Below, piece after piece: positions 24,957-33,765 of a DNA stretch of 64,000 bases. The stretch comes from Clostridium sp. M62/1 (GTDB lineage: Bacteria > Bacillota > Clostridia > Lachnospirales > Lachnospiraceae), in contig NZ_CP085988.1 of the NCBI RefSeq assembly GCF_020736365.1, positions 2,114,001 to 2,178,000 on the forward strand. The letters are read 5' to 3'. Every line of letters starts with the position of its first letter. Within the stretch, counting starts at the first letter, position 1. The position numbers were made by a program, and so were the translations under genes. Below the pieces are notes generated by a model. It saw only the letters and a list, made by a program, of their open reading frames with translations, made no database searches and was not told the origin of the DNA.

Positions 24957-25676
24957 ATGATAGAGCGTATTTTTGACACAGACAATGGATTCTGGCAGAC
25001 GGTCGGAAGGGTGGGCGACCTGATTCTTCTGACGCTTCTGACCTTTGTCTGCTGCATTCCGGTTATCACAGCAGGGGCATCCCTGTGCGCCATGCACTAT
25101 GTGTGCTTTAAGATGATGGAAAACGACAACAGCAGTACAATAAAAAATTTTTTTCACAGCTTCAGACAGAATCTAGCTCAGGGAGCTGTCATGACCCTGA
25201 TTATGGGGGCGGTCGGATTCCTGCTCTGGTATGACGGATGGTTTCTCCGGCAGATCTCCGGCACGCCGCTTGGGAGCGGAATTCTGTTCTTTGCAGGCTG
25301 GGCGCTTTATATTTACCTGCTGTTTGTCTATGTTGTGCTGTTTTTGTATCTGTTTCCACTCCAGGCGAGGTTCTACAACCCTCTCGCCGCGACGTTTAAA
25401 AACGCAGTGATAGCCGGATTTAAAAATCTTCCGAAGACGGTGATGATGCTCATCGGTGATGGATGCGTATTTCTGATCATAGTTCTCTGCTTTGTCTATT
25501 TTCCGCAGATAGCCTTCCTTCCTCCTCTCATTGCCCTGCCCCTCTGTGCCTGGTACAATGCCTGGGTACTCAGGGGACTGCTGGGGCTTGTTCCTGGAAA
25601 GCTTGACTTGCCTGTGCCGGACGGCGGCGATGTTAAAGAGCCGAAGACCCGGGAGCAGAGAGAGGATGAAAAGTAG
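24957..25676 (+). CDS. DUF624/YesL-like membrane protein
   Basis: A 239-residue membrane protein with about five helices. The N-terminal DUF624 hallmark is present: FWQTVGRVGDLILLTLLTFVCCIPVITAGAS (residues 12-42, described here by its position), then the Cys/Pro-rich first helix and an amphipathic TFKNAVIAGFKNLPKT segment. YesL-type proteins are usually linked to carbohydrate ABC importers and two-component genes; none is next to this copy. GAGGG is 9 bases before ATG 24957. It forms an apparent operon with the two following genes. Confidence 0.82.
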   Translation: MIERIFDTDNGFWQTVGRVGDLILLTLLTFVCCIPVITAGASLCAMHYVCFKMMENDNSSTIKNFFHSFRQNLAQGAVMTLIMGAVGFLLWYDGWFLRQISGTPLGSGILFFAGWALYIYLLFVYVVLFLYLFPLQARFYNPLAATFKNAVIAGFKNLPKTVMMLIGDGCVFLIIVLCFVYFPQIAFLPPLIALPLCAWYNAWVLRGLLGLVPGKLDLPVPDGGDVKEPKTREQREDEK

Positions 25677-25692
25677 GGGGAGGGAGAAATAA

Positions 25693-27738
25693 ATGAACCA
25701 TTCATCAGCAGAGGAATACAAGAAAGCCAGACGTGCGGGGCTTAAGGCATTTCGGGAGGCAGCCGGAAAGGGAAGGTATCCCTACCTGCCGGCTCTGGAC
25801 GAGATGCTCGCCCACACGAAGACAGCGGGAAGAATACCCATAGGCGTGTTTGAGATTCCCCTTTCCCGGGTGACGGGCACAAAGACGGCAGCCCGCTCGG
25901 AGAGCTTTGCATGTAATTTTATGCCGATACTGTCGGAAAAGACAGAGTTTTCCAGCAAATGGGAGCAGCTCTATATGGCTCAGCTTTCAGAGGGAATCCG
26001 CGACCCCATTAAAGTCTACGAGTATATGAACCATTTCTATGTCCGGGAGGGAAATAAGCGGGCCAGCGTCATGAAGTATGTGGGGGCCGCGGGAATTGCA
26101 GCCGAGATTATCCGCATTCTGCCTAGGAGGGACGGAAAGAAGGAGACGGAAGCCTTTTATCAGTATGCGGAATTTAACCGCGTGACAGGAATTTTTGATC
26201 TTCTCTTTTCAGAGCCGGAGTCCTACCGGAGACTGGCAGACTGGTTCGACGAGGATCTGGTGAGCAACTGGAAGGAGGCCCATGTGAGGGAGCTTCGCGC
26301 TGCCTTTGCCCGGTTCTGCAGCTGTTATCAGAAAAAGGCGGGAAAAGAGGAACTGAGCGAGGAGAGCGATGCATTCATAACCTATCTGCAGATTTTTGGC
26401 TACGGCGGACTTCTGGAGGAGAGCGACGGGGAGATCCGGGCCAGGATTGAGAGGGTATGGCAGGAGCTGGAGCTTGCAAAGAAGGAAAAAAAGGTGGCCC
26501 TTATCGAAGATGAGGAGGTGGTGGAACGGGACGGAAAGCGCGAAAGGGACAGGGGAGGCCTCTTCGGCTATCTGCTCCCCGGCGCAGAGCAGAAGAAAGA
26601 GTTCCGCGTCGCCTTTATCAATGACAAGGAGCCGGAAACTTCAGCCTGGGCCTATGGGCATGAGCTGGGCTGGCAGGCTCTGAAGGCAAAGTACGGAAAC
26701 CGAATATCCGTTTCAGTGTTTAACAACTGCGGCAGCGAAGAGGCGGTCAAAGATGCGCTGGCAAAGGCGGTGCTCCAGAAAAACGACATGATCTTCACCA
26801 CCTCTGCGCAGATGCGCAGCCAGGCTCTGGAGGCTGCGGTCAACCATCCGGAGGTTAAGATCCTGAACTGTTCGGTCAACGCTTCCTACCGCTCCATCAG
26901 AAGCTATTATGCGAGAATGTATGAGGCCAAGTTTATCCTTGGCATGATCGCCGCATCCATGGCTGAGGACAGCCGGATCGCTTATGTGGCAGACTATCCC
27001 GTTTACGGCGCCGTGGCGAATATCAATGCCTTTGCTATCGGAGCCCAGATGATCCGGCCTGATGCAAAGGTTTACCTGAAATGGTCAAACCTTAAGAAAA
27101 CCGGGTGGAAGAGGGAGATCCGAAAGGGCAGATTTTCGATTGTATCCGGCCCGGATCTCAAGCTGCCCGCAGAGGAGAGCCGCATGTTCGGCCTTTTGCG
27201 GTACAACCGGAAAAAGGAAGTATTTGAAAATCTGGCCATGCCGTTTATCGACTGGGGAAGGTATTACTCCCTGCTTGTGGACTCTGTGATGGACGGGAAT
27301 TTTAACTCAAAGGAGATCACAGGCAGCGGCAGGGCTGTCAACTATTTCCTTGGAATGTCTGCCGGCGTGGTGAGCGTCCTTCTCTCATCCAGAATCCCCT
27401 ACGGGACGAAAAAAATGATTGATCTGTTTGAGAAGGAGATTGTGCAGGGGAATCTGTCGCCTTTTGACGGGGAGATACGCACCAGAAAGGGAAAGCTGAA
27501 AGGAGAGGGAAGCGGTCCACTGAGCGCTTTTCAGATCGTCAAGATGGACTGGCTCAATGAAAATGTAGTCGGGCGGATCCCTTCAGTGGACGAATTCAAG
27601 GATGATGCAAGAGCATTTCTGGAGGCTCTCGGAGTAGAGGTGGAGGAGCCGGAGGAGACAGACGGAAATGATGCGACGGACAGCCGGGAGGCAGAAGGAA
27701 GGAGCGAAAATAATGAGGGTTCTGATTATCGCGGATGA
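25693..27738 (+). CDS. cytoplasmic fusion of a ParB-like domain and a BMP-type ligand-binding domain
   Basis: A 681-residue protein with no signal peptide or lipobox. Residues 45-150 resemble a ParB/Srx-type fold (IPIGVFEIPLSRV, DPIKVYEYMNHFYVREGNKR, with EGNKRASV at 119-126). Residues about 150-290 are helical and charged. Residues about 300-620 are a basic-membrane-protein (BMP/PBP1) ligand-binding domain (VAFINDKEPETSAWAYGHELG, FTTSAQMRSQALEAA, AYVADYPVYGA, DWGRYYSLLVDSVM). BMP domains normally bind nucleosides outside the cell on lipoproteins; here the domain must be cytoplasmic, suggesting an intracellular ligand sensor. The last 25 codons overlap the next gene. Confidence 0.78.
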   Translation: MNHSSAEEYKKARRAGLKAFREAAGKGRYPYLPALDEMLAHTKTAGRIPIGVFEIPLSRVTGTKTAARSESFACNFMPILSEKTEFSSKWEQLYMAQLSEGIRDPIKVYEYMNHFYVREGNKRASVMKYVGAAGIAAEIIRILPRRDGKKETEAFYQYAEFNRVTGIFDLLFSEPESYRRLADWFDEDLVSNWKEAHVRELRAAFARFCSCYQKKAGKEELSEESDAFITYLQIFGYGGLLEESDGEIRARIERVWQELELAKKEKKVALIEDEEVVERDGKRERDRGGLFGYLLPGAEQKKEFRVAFINDKEPETSAWAYGHELGWQALKAKYGNRISVSVFNNCGSEEAVKDALAKAVLQKNDMIFTTSAQMRSQALEAAVNHPEVKILNCSVNASYRSIRSYYARMYEAKFILGMIAASMAEDSRIAYVADYPVYGAVANINAFAIGAQMIRPDAKVYLKWSNLKKTGWKREIRKGRFSIVSGPDLKLPAEESRMFGLLRYNRKKEVFENLAMPFIDWGRYYSLLVDSVMDGNFNSKEITGSGRAVNYFLGMSAGVVSVLLSSRIPYGTKKMIDLFEKEIVQGNLSPFDGEIRTRKGKLKGEGSGPLSAFQIVKMDWLNENVVGRIPSVDEFKDDARAFLEALGVEVEEPEETDGNDATDSREAEGRSENNEGSDYRG

Positions 27739-28390
27739 GGAGTCCAGGGCGCTTTATGATCACTATGACAGTTCCAGGCTGCGGGATGTGGACCTGATCC
27801 TCTCCTGCGGAGATCTGAGCGCCTCCTACCTGGAATTTCTTGTGACAATGGGACATGCCCCTGTGGTCTACATTATGGGAAACCATGACGACCGGTTCCG
27901 CGCACATCCGCCGGAGGGCTGCATCTGCGTGGAGGAGCGGGTGTTCAACTATAAGGGGCTTCGCATTGCCGGGCTGGGGGGAAGCCTGCGGTACAAGCCG
28001 GACGGCATTTACATGTACACGGAGGAGGAGCAGAAAAAGAGAGTCCAGAAGCTGAAGCGTCAGATTCAGAAATACCACGGGATCGACGTATTCCTGACCC
28101 ATGCCCCTGCCAGGGGGCTGGGGGACGGAGAGGATTTCCCTCACCGGGGCTTTGAATGTTTTCACGAGATCCTGGACGAGTTCCACCCAAAATATATGTT
28201 TCACGGACACCAGCATCTGAATTACGGCTCTGGGACCAGAGAAAACAGAAAGAACGATACGAGAATTATCAACGGCTATCAGTCCTGCAGGGTGGAGATC
28301 GGGCCGGAGGAATACCCGGCTGAGTATGAAAATACGGGTTCTCTGATTTTTGATCTCTACAATAAGCTGAAGCGGCAGGGAAAGCAGTAA
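27713..28390 (+). CDS. calcineurin-like metallophosphoesterase
   Basis: A 225-residue metallophosphoesterase. Metal-binding motifs are SCGDLS, MGNHDDRF, THAPARGLGDGEDFPHRGF and HGHQHL. The first motif, usually DxH, appears as IIADEES, so one metal ligand is changed to an acidic residue, as in some ICC-like members. ATG 27713 lies inside the 3' end of the preceding gene behind AAGGAGCG, showing translational coupling. It probably hydrolyses a phosphodiester or nucleotide; substrate unknown. Confidence 0.88.
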   Translation: MRVLIIADEESRALYDHYDSSRLRDVDLILSCGDLSASYLEFLVTMGHAPVVYIMGNHDDRFRAHPPEGCICVEERVFNYKGLRIAGLGGSLRYKPDGIYMYTEEEQKKRVQKLKRQIQKYHGIDVFLTHAPARGLGDGEDFPHRGFECFHEILDEFHPKYMFHGHQHLNYGSGTRENRKNDTRIINGYQSCRVEIGPEEYPAEYENTGSLIFDLYNKLKRQGKQ

Positions 28391-28421
28391 AAGCTCCGGG
28401 GCATCTCCTTTGAATCCCCTC

Positions 28422-28450
28422 TTGCCGCCAACTGCATTTTGTGATAGACT
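28422..28450 (+). promoter_or_regulatory. promoter of the sulfhydrylase leader
   Basis: TTGCCG (28422-28427), 17-base spacer, TAGACT (28445-28450). Transcription would start near 28457, leaving about 155 bases of leader. Confidence 0.55.
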
Positions 28451-28479
28451 AAAACAAGTTTGAACATTCATTTCGGCCG

Positions 28480-28590
28480 CTTCTGCGCCGCAGACGGAGT
28501 ATGATGTCCGTGGGCAGAAGGGAAGAAAGATAAGGTACTACGGGCAGTGAGGGTTCAGACTGCGCTAGGAAGTAGAAAGGCCTCAGGGCC
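28480..28590 (+). promoter_or_regulatory. structured 5' leader of O-acetylhomoserine sulfhydrylase
   Basis: Three helices can be drawn: CTTCTGC/GCAGAAG (28480-28486 with 28514-28520) enclosing ACGGA/TCCGT; TACT/AGTA (28536-28539 with 28571-28574) enclosing GCAGT/ACTGC (28544-28548 with 28559-28563); and GGCC-TCAG-GGCC (28579-28590). The GAGGG loop of the second could pair with CCTC of the third. It does not match the SAM-I, SAM-II or SAM-III layouts that I know. Confidence 0.45.
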
Positions 28591-28613
28591 GGACAGAGGA
28601 GGAAGACATAAGT

Positions 28614-29894
28614 ATGAGCAAAAAGCGTTCAATCGAGACAACGTGTATTCAGGGAGGATGGCAGCCGGAGAACGGAGAGGCAAGAATCCTTCCGATTTAC
28701 CAGAGCACGACATTTAAGTATTCCACCAGCGAACAGATGGGACGTCTTTTCGATCTGGAAGAGAACGGATACTTTTACACCAGGCTTGCCAACCCGACGA
28801 ATGATACAGTGGCAAACAAGATCTGTGAGATGGAGGGCGGCGTGGCAGCCATGCTGACTTCTTCCGGACAGGCGGCAAACTTCTACTCTGTATTCAATAT
28901 CTGCTCGGCAGGGGACCATTTTATCTGCGCAGCTACCGTTTACGGGGGCACTTCAAACCTCTTTACTGTCACCATGAAAAAAATGGGCATCGATGTAACA
29001 CTGGTGGATCCGGATGCCTCTGAGGAGGAGCTGGATGCAGCCTTCCGCCCCAATACCAAATGCGTTTTCGGCGAGTCCATCGCCAATCCGGCCCTGGTGG
29101 TGCTGGACATTGAGAAGTTCGCCAAGGCGGCTCACAGCCACGGCGTTCCGCTGATCATTGACAACACCTTTCCCACGCCGATCAACTGCCGTCCCTTTGA
29201 GTGGGGAGCCGATATTGTCACACACTCTACCACGAAATATATGGACGGCCACGCCATGACCGTGGGCGGCTGTATCGTGGACAGCGGAAATTTCGACTGG
29301 GAGGCTCACAAGGACAAGTTCCCGGGCCTTACCACCCCGGATGCCTCCTACCATGGAATTATCTATACGGAGAAATTCGGAAAGGGCGCATATATTACAA
29401 AGGCTACCGCACAGGTGATGAGGGACCTGGGTTCCATTCAGGCTCCGATGAATGCCTTCCTGCTGAATATCGGCCTGGAGACGCTTCACCTGAGAATGCC
29501 GCGCCACTGTGAAAATGCCTTAAAGGTGGCTGAATACTTAAAATCCAGAGAGGACGTGGCCTGGGTCAATTATCCGGGGCTTGAAGGAGACAAGTATTAC
29601 GAGCTGGCGAAAAAATATATGCCAGGCGGAACGTGCGGCGTAATCTCCTTCGGGTTAAAGGGAGGAAGAGAGGCAGCATCTGTCTTCATGGATAAATTAA
29701 AGCTGGCAGCGATTGTGACACATGTGGCTGATGCGCGCACCTGCGTCCTGCATCCGGCCAGCCATACACACCGCCAGCTTACAGACGAGCAGCTTGTGGA
29801 GGCGGGAGTGGATCCGGCTATGATCCGCTTCAGTGTAGGCATTGAAAATGCAGACGATATTATTGAGGATATTCGCCAGGCTCTTGAGGACTAG
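28614..29894 (+). CDS. O-acetylhomoserine aminocarboxypropyltransferase (sulfhydrylase)
   Basis: A 426-residue PLP-dependent Cys/Met-metabolism enzyme joining O-acetylhomoserine to sulfide (or methanethiol) to make homocysteine (or methionine). Features: QGGWQPENGEARILPIYQST, the Tyr/Arg phosphate-binding YFYTRLANPTND, SSGQAANF, IDNTFPTP, the PLP lysine K208 in HSTTKYMDGH, and the C-terminal RFSVGIENADDIIEDI. Length and the GxxxGWxP-type N-terminus favour the sulfhydrylase over methionine gamma-lyase or cystathionine enzymes. AGGAGGA precedes ATG 28614. It has its own promoter and folded leader. Since the enzyme also accepts selenide in related bacteria, it fits the window's S/Se theme only loosely. 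Confidence 0.9.
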   Translation: MSKKRSIETTCIQGGWQPENGEARILPIYQSTTFKYSTSEQMGRLFDLEENGYFYTRLANPTNDTVANKICEMEGGVAAMLTSSGQAANFYSVFNICSAGDHFICAATVYGGTSNLFTVTMKKMGIDVTLVDPDASEEELDAAFRPNTKCVFGESIANPALVVLDIEKFAKAAHSHGVPLIIDNTFPTPINCRPFEWGADIVTHSTTKYMDGHAMTVGGCIVDSGNFDWEAHKDKFPGLTTPDASYHGIIYTEKFGKGAYITKATAQVMRDLGSIQAPMNAFLLNIGLETLHLRMPRHCENALKVAEYLKSREDVAWVNYPGLEGDKYYELAKKYMPGGTCGVISFGLKGGREAASVFMDKLKLAAIVTHVADARTCVLHPASHTHRQLTDEQLVEAGVDPAMIRFSVGIENADDIIEDIRQALED

Positions 29895-29947
29895 GAGGGG
29901 AGCAGGGAGAAAATCTCAGCTGAGGATATGAGAAGTAAGGCAGAGAG

Positions 29948-29983
29948 AACGGGGAGCGGCTTGAAGGCGCGCCCCGTTCCTTT
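29948..29983 (+). terminator. probable terminator after the sulfhydrylase gene
   Basis: AACGGGG (29948-29954) pairs with CCCCGTT (29972-29978), with inner GCG/CGC pairs, followed by a weak CCTTT run. Confidence 0.5.
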
Positions 29984-30040
29984 GAATTTCCGCACAGGAA
30001 GGGCCTGAGGGGAAAGGCGGATATACAGGAGAAAAGAGAG

Positions 30041-31591
30041 ATGAAAAAGAGAAAAAAACTGCTGAGAATCGTGTTTGGAAGAACGACCTTTGTGGTTCTG
30101 TTCCTGCTGATTCAGGTGGCTGTCCTGCTTTTGGGAATTTCGTGGCTGGAAGATTATACGCTCTATTTCTATGGAGCTTCGGTGATTCTGAGCGCAGTGG
30201 TTCTGATCTATATCATCAGCGCAGATGAGAGCAGTACCATCAAGCTGTCATGGGTAGTGCCTATCCTGGTGTTTCCTGTGTTCGGAGTTCTGTTTTATCT
30301 GTTTGTGAAGCTGCAGGTGGGTACCAAACTGATAGGGCTCAGGCTCCAGGTGACGGCAGCCGAGACAGCTCCCTATCTGAAACAGGATGAGGCCACGGCA
30401 CTGCGCTTTAATGAGATAAGCTCCAGCCAGGGAAATCTGGTGAAGTATATGAACCGGTATGCCGGCGTTCCCGTATATGCCGACACGGCTGCCAAGTATT
30501 TTCCTCTCGGAGAGGACATGTTCGAGGAGATGAAGCGGGAGCTGAAACAGGCTGAGCACTTTATCTTTATGGAATATTTTATTGTGGAGCGGGGAGAGAT
30601 GTGGAACAGTCTTCTGGAAATCCTGGAGGAGAAGGTGAAGGAGGGAGTGGAAGTCCGGGTTATGTACGACGGCATGTGCTGCCTGATGCTGCTTCCCTAT
30701 GCCTACCCCAAGACGCTTCGGGAGAAAGGAATCAAGTGCAAGATGTTTTCTCCTATCCGTCCGGCTCTGTCCACCCATCAGAACAACAGGGATCACCGGA
30801 AAATCTGTGTGATTGACGGCCATACGGCTTTTACGGGAGGCGTAAACCTGGCTGACGAATACATCAACAGGAAGGAGCGGTTTGGTCACTGGAAGGATAC
30901 GGCCGTCATGCTGAAGGGCGAGGCGGTGACAGGATTTACGATGATGTTTCTGCAGATGTGGAATGTGACGGAGTGGGAGAAAGAAGATTATGATCGTTAC
31001 CTGAGGAAGCCTGAGTACGAATTTTTGCCGAATCTCGACCGTTCCGGCTTCGTCATCCCCTATGGCGACAGCCCTCTTGACAAAGAGAATGTGGGAGAGC
31101 AGGTGTACCTGGATATACTGGGGCATGCCAAGAGGTATGTGCACATTATGACGCCGTATCTGATTCTGGATGACCAGATGATCAATGCCCTGCAGTATTC
31201 GGCCAAGAGAGGCGTGGAAACCGTGATTATTATGCCTCATATACCAGATAAGAAGTCGGCCTACCTGCTGGCCCGCTCCTATTATGAGGAGCTTCTGAGA
31301 GCCGGGGTGAGAATCTATGAGTACACGCCTGGTTTTGTACATGCGAAAGTTTTCACCTCCGATGATGAGAAAGCTGTGGTGGGAACTATCAATCTGGACT
31401 TCAGAAGCCTTTACCTTCATTTTGAGTGTGCTTCCTACTTCTACAAGCATCCGGTAGTGGCTGAGGTGGAGACGGATTTTAAACGTACTCTGGAAAAATG
31501 CAGGGAAATTACAGTGGCTGACTGCCATAATTACCCTTTTATCAAGAGGTTTGCGGGAAAGGCTCTGAGGCTGGCTGCACCTCTTATGTAA
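30041..31591 (+). CDS. cls: cardiolipin synthase
   Basis: A 516-residue phospholipase-D-family enzyme that condenses two phosphatidylglycerols to cardiolipin. Two N-terminal membrane helices (residues 15-70) are followed by two HKD motifs: H252-K254-D259 (DHRKICVIDG) and H434-K436-D441 (VHAKVFTSDD), with GGVNLADEY after the first and GTINLDFRSL after the second. Length is normal for Cls. GAGAAAAGAGAG precedes the ATG. It stands alone between the sulfhydrylase terminator and the patatin gene. Confidence 0.95.
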   Translation: MKKRKKLLRIVFGRTTFVVLFLLIQVAVLLLGISWLEDYTLYFYGASVILSAVVLIYIISADESSTIKLSWVVPILVFPVFGVLFYLFVKLQVGTKLIGLRLQVTAAETAPYLKQDEATALRFNEISSSQGNLVKYMNRYAGVPVYADTAAKYFPLGEDMFEEMKRELKQAEHFIFMEYFIVERGEMWNSLLEILEEKVKEGVEVRVMYDGMCCLMLLPYAYPKTLREKGIKCKMFSPIRPALSTHQNNRDHRKICVIDGHTAFTGGVNLADEYINRKERFGHWKDTAVMLKGEAVTGFTMMFLQMWNVTEWEKEDYDRYLRKPEYEFLPNLDRSGFVIPYGDSPLDKENVGEQVYLDILGHAKRYVHIMTPYLILDDQMINALQYSAKRGVETVIIMPHIPDKKSAYLLARSYYEELLRAGVRIYEYTPGFVHAKVFTSDDEKAVVGTINLDFRSLYLHFECASYFYKHPVVAEVETDFKRTLEKCREITVADCHNYPFIKRFAGKALRLAAPLM

Positions 31592-31703
31592 AACCATGAA
31601 CCATATGCCTTCCTGCCTCATAGTATGGCGGTGAGAGCCTGCTGGGAGCCGGGCGGGCAGATGGGAGGAAATGAAAGACTGGAGAGCTTAGAGGAAGATG
31701 ACA

Positions 31704-32561
31704 ATGACAGAAGGAGCACTGGTACTGGAGGGAGGATCCCTGCGCAGCATGTTCACCGCCGGGGTCCTGGACGTACTGACAGAAGAAAAGATTGTGATGT
31801 CCTATGTAAACGGAGTATCTGCCGGGACAATGGCCGGCATGAACTACATTACCGGACAGAAGGGAAGGATGCTTCGGATTAATGAGGAGTTTCTCCACGA
31901 TAAGCGGTACATGGGGATGAGAAGCCTGCTCAAAAACAGGCTGGTCTTTAACTTTGATTTTGTCTTTGGGGAGCTGTCTAATCAGCTGATTCCCTTTGAT
32001 TACCAGGCATTTTTTGCCTCGCCTCAGAAATTCGAGGCGGTTGCCACCAGATGCAGGACGGGAAAACCGGAGTTTTTCGAGAAAAGCCGTTGCGGGGAGA
32101 TGATAAAGGCAGTGCAGGCTTCCGCCAGCATGCCGCTTCTGTCGCGGATGGTGACAGTGAACCACAGAAAGTATCTGGACGGCGGAATTTCCCTTCCCAT
32201 CGCCTATCAGAGGGCCATGGACCTGGGGTATGAGAAAGTGGTTCTCGTGCTTACGAGAAACAAAGGATACAGAAAAAAGCCCCTGAGCCGGATGACTGTC
32301 CGCGCCTATGAGCGCTATTTTGCGCCTCTGCCAAAACTTCTGGATTCCCTCTATGAGGTACCGGAGCGCTATAACCGGATGCAGGAGGAAATTGACCGGC
32401 TGGAGGAAACTGGGAGAATCTTTGTGATCCGGCCGGAGCAGCCGGTGCGCGTCTCCAGGCTTGAGCAGAATCTCGGAAAGCTGCGGGCCCTTCACAGAGA
32501 AGGGATCGAGACGGCAAAAAAGAGGCTTCCTGCGCTCCGCGCCTACCTGGAGATCGGCTGA
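31704..32561 (+). CDS. patatin-like phospholipase (RssA/YjjU type)
   Basis: A 285-residue patatin-fold lipid hydrolase. The oxyanion Gly-rich loop is LEGGSLRSMFTAG, the nucleophile S39 sits in GVSAG, and the catalytic Asp is D159 in LDGG, making the Ser-Asp dyad complete. The DUF-type C-terminal region (RAYERYFAPLPKLLDSLYEV) is that of the YjjU subgroup. ATG 31704 is favoured over ATG 31698 because GAGGA is then 8 bases away. It lies downstream of cls; both act on phospholipids, but no overlap forces an operon. Confidence 0.9.
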   Translation: MTEGALVLEGGSLRSMFTAGVLDVLTEEKIVMSYVNGVSAGTMAGMNYITGQKGRMLRINEEFLHDKRYMGMRSLLKNRLVFNFDFVFGELSNQLIPFDYQAFFASPQKFEAVATRCRTGKPEFFEKSRCGEMIKAVQASASMPLLSRMVTVNHRKYLDGGISLPIAYQRAMDLGYEKVVLVLTRNKGYRKKPLSRMTVRAYERYFAPLPKLLDSLYEVPERYNRMQEEIDRLEETGRIFVIRPEQPVRVSRLEQNLGKLRALHREGIETAKKRLPALRAYLEIG

Positions 32562-32618
32562 GCCCTTGGCTGAAAAGTCCGTCAGACCAGAAAAGGCGAT
32601 CTTGCAGCCTGTCTCTGG

Positions 32619-32647
32619 TTGCCGTTCCCGGCTGTTCATGCTACAAT
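32619..32647 (+). promoter_or_regulatory. promoter of the dipeptidase gene
   Basis: TTGCCG (32619-32624), 17-base spacer, TACAAT (32642-32647), 31 bases before the start codon. Confidence 0.7.
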
Positions 32648-32678
32648 CAGTGTATAGTGTGAACAGGAGGAAGGACGT

Positions 32679-33671
32679 ATGAAATATATTGATATGCACT
32701 GTGATACCCTTACACGTCTCTACGATCTTGGGGCGGAAAATACAGGGGAATCACTGAGAAAAAACAGCGGCCATCTGGATTTGGAGAGGATGAGGGCTGG
32801 GGAAGCGCTTATTCAGTGCTTTGCGATTTTTACGAATCTGAAAACCCAGCCGGATCCCTACAGATACAGTATGGCCGTTTGTGATCTGTTCTGGAGGGAG
32901 ATGGAAAAAAACAGGGATGTGATTTCTCCGGTCCTGTCGGCTGAGGATCTTTTAAAAAACGAGAATCAGGGGAAGATGTCCGCCCTTCTGACTATAGAGG
33001 AGGGAGCAGTGTGCCGGGGAGAGACAGAGATTTTACGGGAATTTTACGAAAGGGGAGCCAGGATGATGACTCTGACCTGGAATTACCCCAACGATCTGGC
33101 CTGGCCCAACAGGATTGACTTTGAGAGAGGAATCATGGAGCCGGAGACAGAAAAGGGGCTGACTAAAAAGGGCATCGCTTTTCTGGAGGAGATGGAGAGA
33201 CTGGGAATGATTATCGATGTGTCGCACCTGGGAGATGCGGGCTTTTTTGAGGTGGCAGAGCACACGAAAAGACCTTTTATCGCCAGCCACTCCAATGCCA
33301 GGGGGGCGGCTGGCAATGTGAGGAATCTGACAGATGAGATGATACGTCTCCTGGCTGACCGGGGAGGGGTTATGGGAATCAATTTCTGTCCGGCCTTTTT
33401 AAGTGCCAGCCAGTCTATGCAAAAAGGGGACGGGCAGAGCTTTGTGAGGGATATGGTGTCACAGATGAAATATATCAGGAATGTGGGAGGAATTGAGTGC
33501 ATCGGCCTTGGATCAGATTTTGACGGCATCACGGGAGAACTGGAAGTGGATTCGCCGGCGGCCTTTTGGAAAATTGCAGATGAGATGCACCGCCAGGGAT
33601 TTGCGGCTTCTGAGATCGAGGCGGTGTTTTACAGGAACGCCAGACGCGTTTTTACAGAAATTTTACATTAA
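32679..33671 (+). CDS. membrane dipeptidase family (peptidase M19)
   Basis: A 330-residue zinc dipeptidase (renal-dipeptidase family). Metal ligands are in DMHCDTL (residues 4-10), TIEEGAV (bridging Glu), DVSHLGDAGF and ASHSNARG; GLGSDFDGI is the C-terminal signature. There is no signal peptide, so it is likely cytoplasmic and splits dipeptides, including D-residue dipeptides. AGGAGGAAGG precedes ATG 32679 and a good promoter lies just upstream. Identity is secure. Confidence 0.94.
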   Translation: MKYIDMHCDTLTRLYDLGAENTGESLRKNSGHLDLERMRAGEALIQCFAIFTNLKTQPDPYRYSMAVCDLFWREMEKNRDVISPVLSAEDLLKNENQGKMSALLTIEEGAVCRGETEILREFYERGARMMTLTWNYPNDLAWPNRIDFERGIMEPETEKGLTKKGIAFLEEMERLGMIIDVSHLGDAGFFEVAEHTKRPFIASHSNARGAAGNVRNLTDEMIRLLADRGGVMGINFCPAFLSASQSMQKGDGQSFVRDMVSQMKYIRNVGGIECIGLGSDFDGITGELEVDSPAAFWKIADEMHRQGFAASEIEAVFYRNARRVFTEILH

Positions 33672-33749
33672 GCTGTGAGCGGACTTTACATAGAACTGAT
33701 ATAGTTAGAACATACTTTTTACAATAGATTTTACAATAAAAGTTTTACA
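33662..33749 (+). promoter_or_regulatory. five TTTACA direct repeats before the Na/Pi cotransporter gene
   Basis: TTTACA occurs at 33662, 33685, 33718, 33730 and 33744; the last three are spaced 12 and 14 bases apart, just upstream of the GGGGAG ribosome-binding site. A TGA-TATAGT extended -10 lies at 33697-33705. The repeats resemble the TT(A/T)ACA half-sites of Firmicute PhoP, which would fit the phosphate genes that follow. Binding is not demonstrated and the position so close to the start is unusual. Confidence 0.4.
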
Positions 33750-33765
33750 ATAGGGGAGAAAAATC

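Noticed and set aside
28391..28613. SAM-I (S-box) riboswitch upstream of the sulfhydrylase
   Set aside because: The conserved S-box core and terminator arrangement are absent, although the leader is folded.
30248..31621. Long open minus-strand frame (457 codons) opposite cardiolipin synthase
   Set aside because: It mirrors the codon structure of cls, has no ribosome-binding site and no recognisable domain.
31584..32699. Long open minus-strand frame (371 codons) opposite the patatin gene
   Set aside because: No domain or start signal; the + strand patatin has a complete Ser-Asp dyad and good ribosome-binding site.
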